In this document: one piece after another, positions 7,174-13,420 of the stretch
Layout of the letters: each line of letters begins with the position of its first letter
Numbering within the stretch: position 1 is the stretch's first letter
NCBI GenBank assembly: GCA_031261125.1
Contig: JAISJZ010000308.1
Span: forward strand, 1 to 14,872
Origin: Planctomycetaceae bacterium
GTDB taxonomy: Bacteria; Planctomycetota; Planctomycetia; Pirellulales; Thermoguttaceae
DNA: 14,872 nt
Reading direction: 5' to 3'
Notes under the pieces: model-generated
Databases searched by the model: none
Told to the model about the DNA's origin: nothing
The model's input: only the letters and a program-made list of their open reading frames with translations
Position numbers and translations under genes: made by a program

Positions 7174-7855
7174 GCAGTTTCAATTCTTTCGGGTCAACAA
7201 TCCAGCCGCGGCACTTCGGCGAACCGCACAAGCACTTCACCGCTCTGTCGGCGGGCCATGCGTAATCAATGTTCAACTCTTCGCCCGGCATAATGTCGCG
7301 CACGGACTCCACCCAAATTTCGGCATCTTCGTCATCCTCGAAATCCATTACGGGAACCATATCGCTGTCGGAAGATACCTGCGGCAAGCCGCCGGGGTTA
7401 ACCGTTTCACCGTCCGTGATTTCAACAGCACCGCCGTCGCCGAAGAAACACTCATCGTCCTCCTCCAACGGTTCGGCATCAACATAGGACTCTTCATCGT
7501 CATTACTGAAATTTAACTCGTTTTCCGTCAACTCGCCGATTTCCAACTCTTCCCCCTCTTCAACGTGAGTGTATTGCATCAGTTGACAATTCGGGTCGCA
7601 CGAATGATTGATATAGCAGAACGGCACTCCCGGTTCGAGAACTTTTCCGTCGCCTGCACTGATACAATAATCGCTGCCGTAGTCAGGGTCGTTAATGATT
7701 TTGCCCGGCACGCGCCCGATGGGCGTTCCTTTCGGAATGAACGCAAACGCAAACACTCCCAAACCGTAAGGCGTTTTGCCGATTTGGACACCGCTTGGAA
7801 AAACCTCGCCGCAATCGGACGCTTTCCGTTCCGGCACCGTTGGAGAAGAATTCAT
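7160..7855 (-). CDS. SET-domain protein methyltransferase with acidic insertion
   Basis: 231 residues from the ATG at 7855. A TTG at 7870 would add five residues but lies on the -35 element of the divergent gene. SET motifs appear in order: YGLGVFA (30-36) with a later RVPGK, then YINHSCDPNCQ (81-91), the pseudoknot motif that forms part of the active site, then RDIMPGEELNIDYAW (186-200). A post-SET cysteine group follows (CLCGSPKC: C208, C210, C215), which with C86 could hold zinc. The family transfers methyl from S-adenosylmethionine to lysine. Between the two catalytic motifs, about residues 98-183, lies a stretch with roughly 33 Asp/Glu and no Lys/Arg. This is far longer than the usual SET core and may bind a basic substrate (inference). 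The target is unknown. It has a heptamer-repeat promoter region in common with the divergent kinase gene. Confidence 0.88.
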   Translation of the reverse strand: MNSSPTVPERKASDCGEVFPSGVQIGKTPYGLGVFAFAFIPKGTPIGRVPGKIINDPDYGSDYCISAGDGKVLEPGVPFCYINHSCDPNCQLMQYTHVEEGEELEIGELTENELNFSNDDEESYVDAEPLEEDDECFFGDGGAVEITDGETVNPGGLPQVSSDSDMVPVMDFEDDEDAEIWVESVRDIMPGEELNIDYAWPADRAVKCLCGSPKCRGWIVDPKELKLLTAG

Positions 7856-7863
7856 TAAAGGAA

Positions 7864-7892
7864 TTGACAACAGACATTGGACAATAAATAAT
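7864..7892 (+). promoter_or_regulatory. Possible promoter for the PfkB-family kinase gene
   Basis: TTGACA (7864-7869, perfect -35) is followed after 17 bp by AATAAT (7887-7892, 5 of 6 but lacking the first T). A leader of about 30 nt would precede the ATG at 7930. Both elements lie within the heptamer array. Confidence 0.45.
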
Positions 7893-7897
7893 TGTTT

Positions 7898-7926
7898 ATT
7901 ATTCGTTATTCACTATCCATTATCAA
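7898..7926 (-). promoter_or_regulatory. Possible promoter for the SET gene
   Basis: On the minus strand TTGATA (7926-7921) and AATAAT (7903-7898) are 17 bp apart. Together with the plus-strand candidate this forms overlapping back-to-back promoters inside the repeat array. Both matches are moderate and the region is AT-rich, so chance is possible. Confidence 0.35.
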
Positions 7927-7929
7927 CCG

Positions 7930-8898
7930 ATGTCCTGTCTTTGTTCCGGTATTTTGTTTGCGGATATTGCGTGCTATCCTATCAGCCATAATCCGCAGGA
8001 AGGCGAATTGGTGCCGACGGAAAAAATCGAATTGAACCTCGGCGGCTGTGCTTCCAATGCAGCATTCGCTTTGGCAAAACTGGGCGCACCGGTTACTTTG
8101 GCGGGCTGCGTCAGCGATGATGCATTGAGCGACTTCGTTGTCCGTGCCGTTTCCGTACCGCTTATCAATTCGGACTTCTTGCAGCGGGTTCCCGGTATGT
8201 GTCCCGGTACGGCAATGCACATTAACGTTCAGAACCAAGACCGCCGGTTCATCACAACGACCGGAGCAAATGATAAATTCATTTTTGACGATACGCTGTT
8301 TGACTTCGTTAAAACGGCAGCACCGAATCCGGCAGGACGCAAAGTATTGTACATCGGCGGCTTTTTTATGCTCCGCGGCTTGGAAAACCTGCGGAGTATC
8401 GAGTTTCTGCAAGCCGCCCGCGAACACGGCTGGACGATTGTGCTGGACGTTGTTCTCAACGGACAGCGGGATTACTGGCACATTCTCGAACCGTTTTTGC
8501 CCTTGGCGGATTTCTTTATGCCGAACGAACACGAAGGCGAAAAAATTACCGGCTGTGCCGACCCGTATGAACAGGCAAAGGTGTTCCGCAATGTCGGGGC
8601 AAAGACCGTGATTATTACACAAGGTTCCGTTGGAACGCTGTGTTTCAGCGATGCGGATAATTTCCGTTCCGGGGTTTATCCGATTGAATACATCAGCGGC
8701 TCCGGTTCCGGCGATGCATTCTGTGCCGGTTTCATCGCAGCACAACTCGAAGGATTGGATTTGCGGAATGCCGTTCGCTGGGGCAGTGCTGTCGGAGCAA
8801 GCAGCGTCCGCGGCATCAGCACAACGGGAACCGTGTTTAACAGGGAAGAACTGTTAACGTTCCTCGGCAAACACGAACTCGTATTTGAAGATATTTAA
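7930..8898 (+). CDS. PfkB/ribokinase-family carbohydrate kinase
   Basis: 322 residues, typical for the family. The PfkB N-terminal signature is at 36-52 (NLGGCASNAAFALAKLG), where the GG pair helps bind the sugar. The C-terminal signature is at 255-268 (ISGSGSGDAFCAGF), with the anion hole and D262 as the likely catalytic base. NEHE (199-202) matches the NxxE motif associated with Mg/phosphate binding. The reaction is ATP-dependent phosphorylation of a sugar or nucleoside hydroxyl in the cytoplasm. The substrate cannot be told; the usual DTTGAGD is here GSGSGD, which is a tolerated variant. It is divergent from the SET gene and 169 bp before the SDR gene on the same strand; cotranscription is possible but not shown. 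No ribosome binding site is visible at the start. Confidence 0.88.
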   Translation: MSCLCSGILFADIACYPISHNPQEGELVPTEKIELNLGGCASNAAFALAKLGAPVTLAGCVSDDALSDFVVRAVSVPLINSDFLQRVPGMCPGTAMHINVQNQDRRFITTTGANDKFIFDDTLFDFVKTAAPNPAGRKVLYIGGFFMLRGLENLRSIEFLQAAREHGWTIVLDVVLNGQRDYWHILEPFLPLADFFMPNEHEGEKITGCADPYEQAKVFRNVGAKTVIITQGSVGTLCFSDADNFRSGVYPIEYISGSGSGDAFCAGFIAAQLEGLDLRNAVRWGSAVGASSVRGISTTGTVFNREELLTFLGKHELVFEDI

Positions 8899-8984
8899 CC
8901 CTTATTCTGATGACCCGCGTTTTATTTTTCACCGCACGCAGCCGAAGTGCTGAAAAGTCATTAACATTTCTCTATGGGAGATTC

Positions 8985-9060
8985 TAAAAATCTTTAATGA
9001 AAAACAAAGAAAAATCCCTGTTTTTTTATCTTTTTTTTGAATAAAAAAGAGTTTTTAGAG
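8985..9060 (+). other. A/T-rich low-complexity leader before the SDR gene
   Basis: The 169-bp gap between the kinase and SDR genes has no gene. Its second half holds long T runs (around 9021-9038) and A runs (9042-9048). A weak promoter candidate (TTAACA 8961-8966, TAAAAA 8985-8990, 18-bp spacer) lies in it. I see no GC-rich hairpin before the T runs, so no intrinsic terminator is called. Confidence 0.4.
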
Positions 9061-9067
9061 TATCCCT

Positions 9068-9859
9068 ATGTCTTACTGGACAAACAAAAAGGTTCTCATC
9101 ACCGGCGGGTCGAGCGGTTTGGGACGCATTATTACCGAAACGTTTCTCCGCAACGGAGCGGACGTTACCGTTGCTGCTTTGGAAGAAAATGTCAAAGATG
9201 CCGCCGCCAAGATGGGTGCAAACGTCTTGCCGATACAAGTTAACATTACGAAACAGGATGACGTTGACCGAATGGCTGAAACGGTGAAACAGCATTGGGG
9301 ACAACTCGATGTTCTTGTCAACAATGCCGGTCGTTCTATGCGGGGTAAAGTTCTCGATACAACGCCGGAGCAGTTTCAGAATTTGTTCGATTTGAATGTT
9401 CTCGGAACAGTCCGCTGTACCAGAGCATTTGCGCCGATGCTGCTGGAGTCGAAAGGACATATCGTCAACATTGGTTCGTTAGCGGCGAAGAGTGCCGCCC
9501 GATACGTCGGGGCGTATCCGGTATCGAAGTTTGCCGTTGCAGCATATTCACAACAGTTGCGGCTGGAATTGGGAAAACAGGGTTTGCACGTTCTTCTCGT
9601 TTGTCCCGGTCCGATTAAGCGGGACAACGAACGGCTTTATCCGCTCGAAGGACTCGAAGAGATTCCCGATTCGGCGCGTGCGCCGGGGGCAGGTGTGAAG
9701 GTCGGACGCATTGACCCGAATTGGCTGGCGGAAAAAATCTTGCGGTACTGTGAAAAACGCAAACCGGAATTGGTGGTGCCGGCGAAAGCAAAACTGTTGT
9801 TTGCAATATCGCAGATGTTTCCGGCGTTCGGCGATTTTCTGGTGCGGACAAATACCTGA
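9068..9859 (+). CDS. Short-chain dehydrogenase/reductase (SDR)
   Basis: 263 residues, the classical SDR length. The Rossmann nucleotide motif TGGSSGLG is at 12-19 and NNAG at 85-88. The catalytic tetrad is complete: N110 (DLNVLG), S137 (NIGSLAA), Y150 and K154 (YPVSK). PG at 180-181 follows strand 6. The family uses NAD(P)H to oxidise or reduce hydroxyl/keto groups. The hydrophobic C-terminal stretch (LLFAISQMFPAFGDFLV, 243-259) resembles SDRs that act on lipids, such as 3-ketosphinganine or acylglycerone reductases; this is a suggestion only. Cofactor preference is not clear from the sequence. No Shine-Dalgarno site. It is convergent with the RACo-like gene, 26 bp apart. Confidence 0.9.
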   Translation: MSYWTNKKVLITGGSSGLGRIITETFLRNGADVTVAALEENVKDAAAKMGANVLPIQVNITKQDDVDRMAETVKQHWGQLDVLVNNAGRSMRGKVLDTTPEQFQNLFDLNVLGTVRCTRAFAPMLLESKGHIVNIGSLAAKSAARYVGAYPVSKFAVAAYSQQLRLELGKQGLHVLLVCPGPIKRDNERLYPLEGLEEIPDSARAPGAGVKVGRIDPNWLAEKILRYCEKRKPELVVPAKAKLLFAISQMFPAFGDFLVRTNT

Positions 9860-9885
9860 CACGCAATTAACACACAATTAGAGTA

Positions 9886-11487
9886 TTAAGGAAAAATCAT
9901 TCGTTCGGCAAACCGGACGGCAAATTCCGGCAATGACGCTAATTCGACGTGCTGCGAACACTTCACCGCCGCTGCCGCTTCGTTGCGGTATGTTGAATCA
10001 AGCAGCACAAGCCGCGCACCGGCAAGCGACGTGTTGCCGCAAAACCGGAACTTGTTCGACGGAATCTCCGGCGGCAGCAAACCGATACGCTGCGCATTTT
10101 CCGGGCGGATAAAATTGCCGAATCCGCCGGCAACGTAAAACGTTTCAATGTCTTGCCAATCCAAACGCTGCTGTTCCAGCAGCAGTTGCGTACCTGCCCG
10201 AATCGCCCCGACCGCCAGTTGCAGTTGCCGAACGTCCTTTTGTGTTAACAGTATATCTTCGTTAATACCGCTTTGCTCCTTCGGTACTAAACAGAACGCC
10301 GGTTTACCTTCAATGATTTTCCAACGGTTCAAAAACGGCGACTTCGCTTTTACATCAAATTGCCCGCTCGGTTTAATGAGATGATGCCGCAGTAATTCCG
10401 CTGCCGTATCAATTAAGCCGCTGCCGCAAATTCCCGTTGCCGGAACATTGCCGATAGTGCGGCTAATAACGGTTCCGTCTTCTTGCAGTTCCGTTTTATC
10501 GACCGCTCCCGGTACGGCAATCGTTCCGTACTCGATTCGGCTCCCTTCAAATGCCGGTCCTGCGGCGGTTGCGGCAGTGTAGAGCGTTCCGTTGTGCCGC
10601 AACACCATTTCGCCGTTCGTACCAATGTCGATAAAAAAACACGTTTGTTCCGCCCAACGCAGTCCGACAGCAAGGACACCGGCAACGATGTCTCCGCCGA
10701 CAAATCCGCCGAACAGCGGCATCGTTTGAACTGTTCCGTGCGGTGCAATGTTCAAGCCGATGACCGAACCGGTACAATCTGGAAACACCGACAGCGGCGG
10801 AACGAACGGAGCAAAGCCGAGCGGCGACGGGTCGAGACCGAGAAACAGCATTTGCATCACGGTATTACCGGCAACGGAAACAGCAGTAATATCCGTTGTT
10901 TTTATACCGGCATTTTCGGCAAGTTCGGCGAACATTTTGTTTGCCGATTGAATGACCGCCCCTTGTAATGCACCGGCAGCGGCGGGGTCTTCAATCACTT
11001 TTTGAATCCGGGTGATTAAATCATCGCCGAAGGAACGCTGCGGATTAGCGAGGGCGGAAACACCGCAAACACGCGGGGGGGGGGATAACGCAAACAATTC
11101 AGCGGCAAGCGTCGTTGTGCCGATGTCGAACGCAACGCCGTAACCCGTTGCCGGCGGCGGGACTTGTCCCGCAATGAGAGGCAGCGGAACAAATTCCGCC
11201 GCTAACAATGACGAACCGGTTTGAACAACGATACTCTCTTCATTTGATTTTACCGATGTCTTTGGAATGTTAACGGTTAAATTCCGTTCGACAACACTTT
11301 GACACGCAAGAATTTCTTGTCCGTTGACGGAACATTTGCATTTTTTACAGGTTCCGTTTCCGCCGCAGGGTGTCCGCAGGGTAATGCCCAACTCGGCGGC
11401 AGCGGCTGACAACGGTGTACCGGCAGGTACCAAAACAGAACACGCCGGCGTATCTTGGTCTTCAAATTGAAAACAGATATTGTATAA
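9886..11487 (-). CDS. RACo-like ferredoxin/ASKHA protein (corrinoid activation)
   Basis: 533 residues from the ATG at 11487 (MLYNICFQFED). ATGs at 11541 and 11520 would add residues encoded by a heptamer array and the first overlaps the divergent gene, so I prefer the shorter form. Numbering from 11487: a plant-type [2Fe-2S] ferredoxin domain covers about 15-75 with C41, C47, C50 and C62 (PCGGNGTCKKC, then LAC). A linker follows, then an ASKHA ATPase fold with phosphate motifs FDIGTTT (120-126), FIDIGTNGE (285-293) and AGGFG (453-457). This architecture is that of RACo/RamA proteins (DUF4445), which use ATP and reducing power to bring inactive Co(II) corrinoid proteins back to Co(I). No corrinoid protein or methyltransferase is in the window, so the partner is unknown. 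The coding strand carries ten consecutive C at the codons for S-P-P-P. Confidence 0.87.
   Translation of the reverse strand, partial: LYNICFQFEDQDTPACSVLVPAGTPLSAAAAELGITLRTPCGGNGTCKKCKCSVNGQEILACQSVVERNLTVNIPKTSVKSNEESIVVQTGSSLLAAEFVPLPLIAGQVPPPATGYGVAFDIGTTTLAAELFALSPPPRVCGVSALANPQRSFGDDLITRIQKVIEDPAAAGALQGAVIQSANKMFAELAENAGIKTTDITAVSVAGNTVMQMLFLGLDPSPLGFAPFVPPLSVFPDCTGSVIGLNIAPHGTVQTMPLFGGFVGGDIVAGVLAVGLRWAEQTCFFIDIGTNGEMVLRHNGTLYTAATAAGPAFEGSRIEYGTIAVPGAVDKTELQEDGTVISRTIGNVPATGICGSGLIDTAAELLRHHLIKPSGQFDVKAKSPFLNRWKIIEGKPAFCLVPKEQSGINEDILLTQKDVRQLQLAVGAIRAGTQLLLEQQRLDWQDIETFYVAGGFGNFIRPENAQRIGLLPPEIPSNKFRFCGNTSLAGARLVLLDSTYRNEAAAAVKCSQHVELASLPEFAVRFAERMIFP
11075..11084. repeat. Ten-base G/C homopolymer inside the RACo-like gene
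   Basis: Ten G in a row on the plus strand, hence ten C in the coding strand of the minus-strand gene, encoding part of SPPPR between the linker and the first part of the ATPase fold. It is the longest G/C run I noticed in the window. Gain or loss of one base would shift the frame after about 136 residues. Confidence 0.9.
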
Positions 11488-11505
11488 CATACGTCTTATG
11501 CTGTC

Positions 11506-11547
11506 TGAATAATCATCCATTATCAATCTGTAAGTGTCCATTGTACA
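11506..11547. repeat. 7-bp-phased repeat array at divergent 5' ends
   Basis: Plus-strand 7-mers from 11506: TGAATAA, TCATCCA, TTATCAA, TCTGTAA, GTGTCCA, TTGTACA. It shares ATCCATTATCAA (11515-11526) with the array at 7864-7926. The GTG that starts the radical SAM gene (11534) and two alternative ATG starts for the RACo-like gene fall inside it. Confidence 0.6.
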
Positions 11548-12394
11548 GCATCATCCCCGGCGTTTTGAAACGAACCGCTATGTATATCCGGTCATTAGCC
11601 GGCGAAGCGGCGGACTGTCCGTTGGTGTAAATTTAAGTCCGACCGGTCTGTGCAACTTCTCCTGCGTCTATTGCCAAATCCTCGGCGAACCGGAAATCAA
11701 AAATTCGGATTCCGTTCTTATTAACGTTCCGAAATTGGAAACCGAACTGCGGAACGTCTTAACCGCTGCCAATGACGGTACGCTCTATGCAAACACCTAC
11801 CTGTCGTCAACGCCGCCGGAAAAACGTGTTCTGCGGGACATTGCATTCAGCGGCGACGGCGAACCGACATTAGCGGTGCAGTTTTCCGAAATCGTTAATC
11901 GGGTTGCCGACATCCGGCGTGAATTATGCTCTGCCGGCACAAAAATCGTTCTCATTACTAACGGTACAACATTGAACGCTGTCCCTGTCCGCAACGCCGT
12001 CCGGGTAATGCTTGATAACAACGGCGAGGTTTGGGCAAAACTCGATGCCGGTACGCCGGAAATGTTCCGGGCGGTTTCCCGGTCAAGAATTACGTTCCAG
12101 AAAATCGTTGATAATCTAACAGCGGCGGCAAAAGAATTTCCGCTGGTCATTCAATCGTGTTTCCTGATGCTGCACAATGAACCGCCGAAGGAAACGGACA
12201 TCGAACGGTACGCCGATGTGTTGAACAGCATTACAAACAGCGGTGGAACAATACAGCGGGTTCAGATTTACACCGTTGCCAGAAGTACGGCAGAAAAGTG
12301 GGCAACGCCGTTGTCCGATGATACCCTTAATACACTGACAGAAATTGTCAGACAAAGAACCGGCTTGCAAATTGCCGCGTTTTATTCTAAATGA
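11534..12394 (+). CDS. Radical SAM protein (COG0731/TYW1-like)
   Basis: 286 residues from a GTG start; an in-frame TAA lies immediately before it, so no longer form is possible. After SRRSGGLSVGVNLSPTG comes the radical SAM cluster motif C40-x3-C44-x2-C47 (CNFSCVYC), which binds a [4Fe-4S] cluster and S-adenosylmethionine. SGDGEPT (106-112) is the usual SAM-binding segment and ITNG (141-144) the next strand. No second cysteine cluster or SPASM domain is present. The VYPVxSRRxGGLSxGxNL lead-in resembles Fe-S oxidoreductases of the COG0731 group, which includes relatives of the tRNA-modifying TYW1. The stop overlaps the tsaD start (ATGA, 12391-12394), so the two proteins are made together. A role in tRNA modification is therefore an attractive inference, but the reaction is unknown. 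It is divergent from the RACo-like gene. Confidence 0.87.
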   Translation: MSIVQHHPRRFETNRYVYPVISRRSGGLSVGVNLSPTGLCNFSCVYCQILGEPEIKNSDSVLINVPKLETELRNVLTAANDGTLYANTYLSSTPPEKRVLRDIAFSGDGEPTLAVQFSEIVNRVADIRRELCSAGTKIVLITNGTTLNAVPVRNAVRVMLDNNGEVWAKLDAGTPEMFRAVSRSRITFQKIVDNLTAAAKEFPLVIQSCFLMLHNEPPKETDIERYADVLNSITNSGGTIQRVQIYTVARSTAEKWATPLSDDTLNTLTEIVRQRTGLQIAAFYSK

Positions 12395-13419
12395 CGAAGA
12401 TTTTAACCCTTGAAACAACTTGCGATGAAACGGCGGCGGCGGTCATTACGAAGAACCTTGACGTTCTCGGCAGCGTCATTGCGTCGCAGGACAAGATACA
12501 CCGGAAGTTCGGCGGCGTTGTACCGGAAATGGCATCCCGCGCTCACTTGGAAAACATCGTGCCGGTGATTGATGAAACGCTGCACCGGGCAAACATCACG
12601 CCCAATGACATTGATGCCGTTGCCGTTGCGAACACACCCGGTCTCGCCGGTTCGCTCCTCGTCGGTCTTTCCGCCGCAAAAGCGTTGTGCGTCGCTTTGC
12701 AAAAACCGTTGATTGCTATTAACCATCTGCAAGCACATATCTACGCTTGTAAAGTGGCGTTCGGAAATACATTTCCTTGTATCGGCTTAATCGTCAGCGG
12801 CGGTCATTCAAGTTTGTACCGCTGTACAACGCCGCTGGACTTCACGTTTCTCGGCGGAACGATTGATGATGCGGCAGGTGAAGCGTTCGACAAAGTGGCG
12901 GCAATGTTAAATCTGCCGTATCCCGGCGGTCCGTCCATTCAGAAAATTGCAGAAATCGGCAACCCGAAAGCGTACCGGTTCCCGCGCTCACTGCTGGACG
13001 AAGACAGATTAGCGTTCAGTTTCAGCGGCTTGAAAACGGCAGTGCGGTACAAGTTGGCAGGACAAGGCAAAGACATTGAACCGGCATCGGCGGCGGCAAA
13101 ATTATCATCGCAGGAAATTGCGGACATAGCAGCATCGTTTCAGGAGGCAGTTGTTGATTGTTTGGTCGGCAAAGCAGTATCGGCATTGAAGCAGACAGGT
13201 TTTGAAACCTTGTGCATCGGCGGCGGTGTAGCGGCAAACGCCCGATTTCGGAAAAAAATGGAAGACGCGGCAAATAGCAGCGGATTTCGTTTGTTCATTG
13301 CCCCGTTGAAACTTTGCACGGACAATGCCGTAATGGGTGCGATTGCCGTTGAGCGGTACAACGCCGGTTTGTTTGAAGAATTGGATTTAGATGCCAAACC
13401 GGGACTGGTAAGGAATTGA
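12391..13419 (+). CDS. tsaD: tRNA N6-adenosine threonylcarbamoyltransferase TsaD
   Basis: 342 residues, close to the bacterial norm (about 337). TsaD transfers the threonylcarbamoyl group from TC-AMP to A37 of ANN-decoding tRNAs, in a cytoplasmic complex with TsaB and TsaE. Family motifs are all present: ETTCDETAAAV (8-18), the metal-binding H112 and H116 in NHLQAHIYA, SGGHSSLY (136-143), the GGTIDDAAGEAFDK segment (155-168), SFSGLKTA (210-217), GGGVAANARFR (277-287) and CTDNAVMG (309-316) with D311 as the third metal ligand. It starts within the stop of the radical SAM gene (ATGA) and is followed after 1 bp by the permease gene, forming an apparent three-gene operon. tsaB, tsaC and tsaE are not in the window. 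Nothing appears degraded. Confidence 0.97.
   Translation: MTKILTLETTCDETAAAVITKNLDVLGSVIASQDKIHRKFGGVVPEMASRAHLENIVPVIDETLHRANITPNDIDAVAVANTPGLAGSLLVGLSAAKALCVALQKPLIAINHLQAHIYACKVAFGNTFPCIGLIVSGGHSSLYRCTTPLDFTFLGGTIDDAAGEAFDKVAAMLNLPYPGGPSIQKIAEIGNPKAYRFPRSLLDEDRLAFSFSGLKTAVRYKLAGQGKDIEPASAAAKLSSQEIADIAASFQEAVVDCLVGKAVSALKQTGFETLCIGGGVAANARFRKKMEDAANSSGFRLFIAPLKLCTDNAVMGAIAVERYNAGLFEELDLDAKPGLVRN
13410..13414 (+). promoter_or_regulatory. Shine-Dalgarno site for the FtsX-like gene
   Basis: AAGGA lies 6 nt before the ATG at 13421, inside the last codons of tsaD. It is the clearest ribosome binding site in the window and fixes the start of the following gene. Confidence 0.6.
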
Positions 13420-13420
13420 T

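Larger units (their letters stand above)
7864..7926. repeat. Degenerate 7-bp-phased repeat array between SET and kinase genes
   Basis: On the plus strand the region divides into nine 7-mers from 7864, including TTATTCG (7899), TTATTCA (7906), CTATCCA (7913) and TTATCAA (7920). The 12-mer ATCCATTATCAA (7915-7926) occurs again at 11515-11526. Units are related but decayed. The array fills the whole space between the divergent starts. Confidence 0.6.

Noticed and set aside
7856..7870. TTG start for the SET protein at 7870
   Set aside because: It would add only MSIPL and sits on the -35 element of the divergent promoter; the ATG at 7855 is simpler.
7864..7926. CRISPR-like array
   Set aside because: Units are 7 bp, contiguous and degenerate, with no spacers and no cas genes in the window.
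7776..7991. Plus-strand reading frame of about 70 residues over the SET/kinase gap
   Set aside because: It is antisense to the SET gene and then simply translates the heptamer repeats; no start signal or protein motif.
9020..9050. T-runs and A-runs as an intrinsic terminator after the kinase gene
   Set aside because: No GC-rich stem precedes the T-run; T6-GAAT-A6 pairing alone would be too weak.
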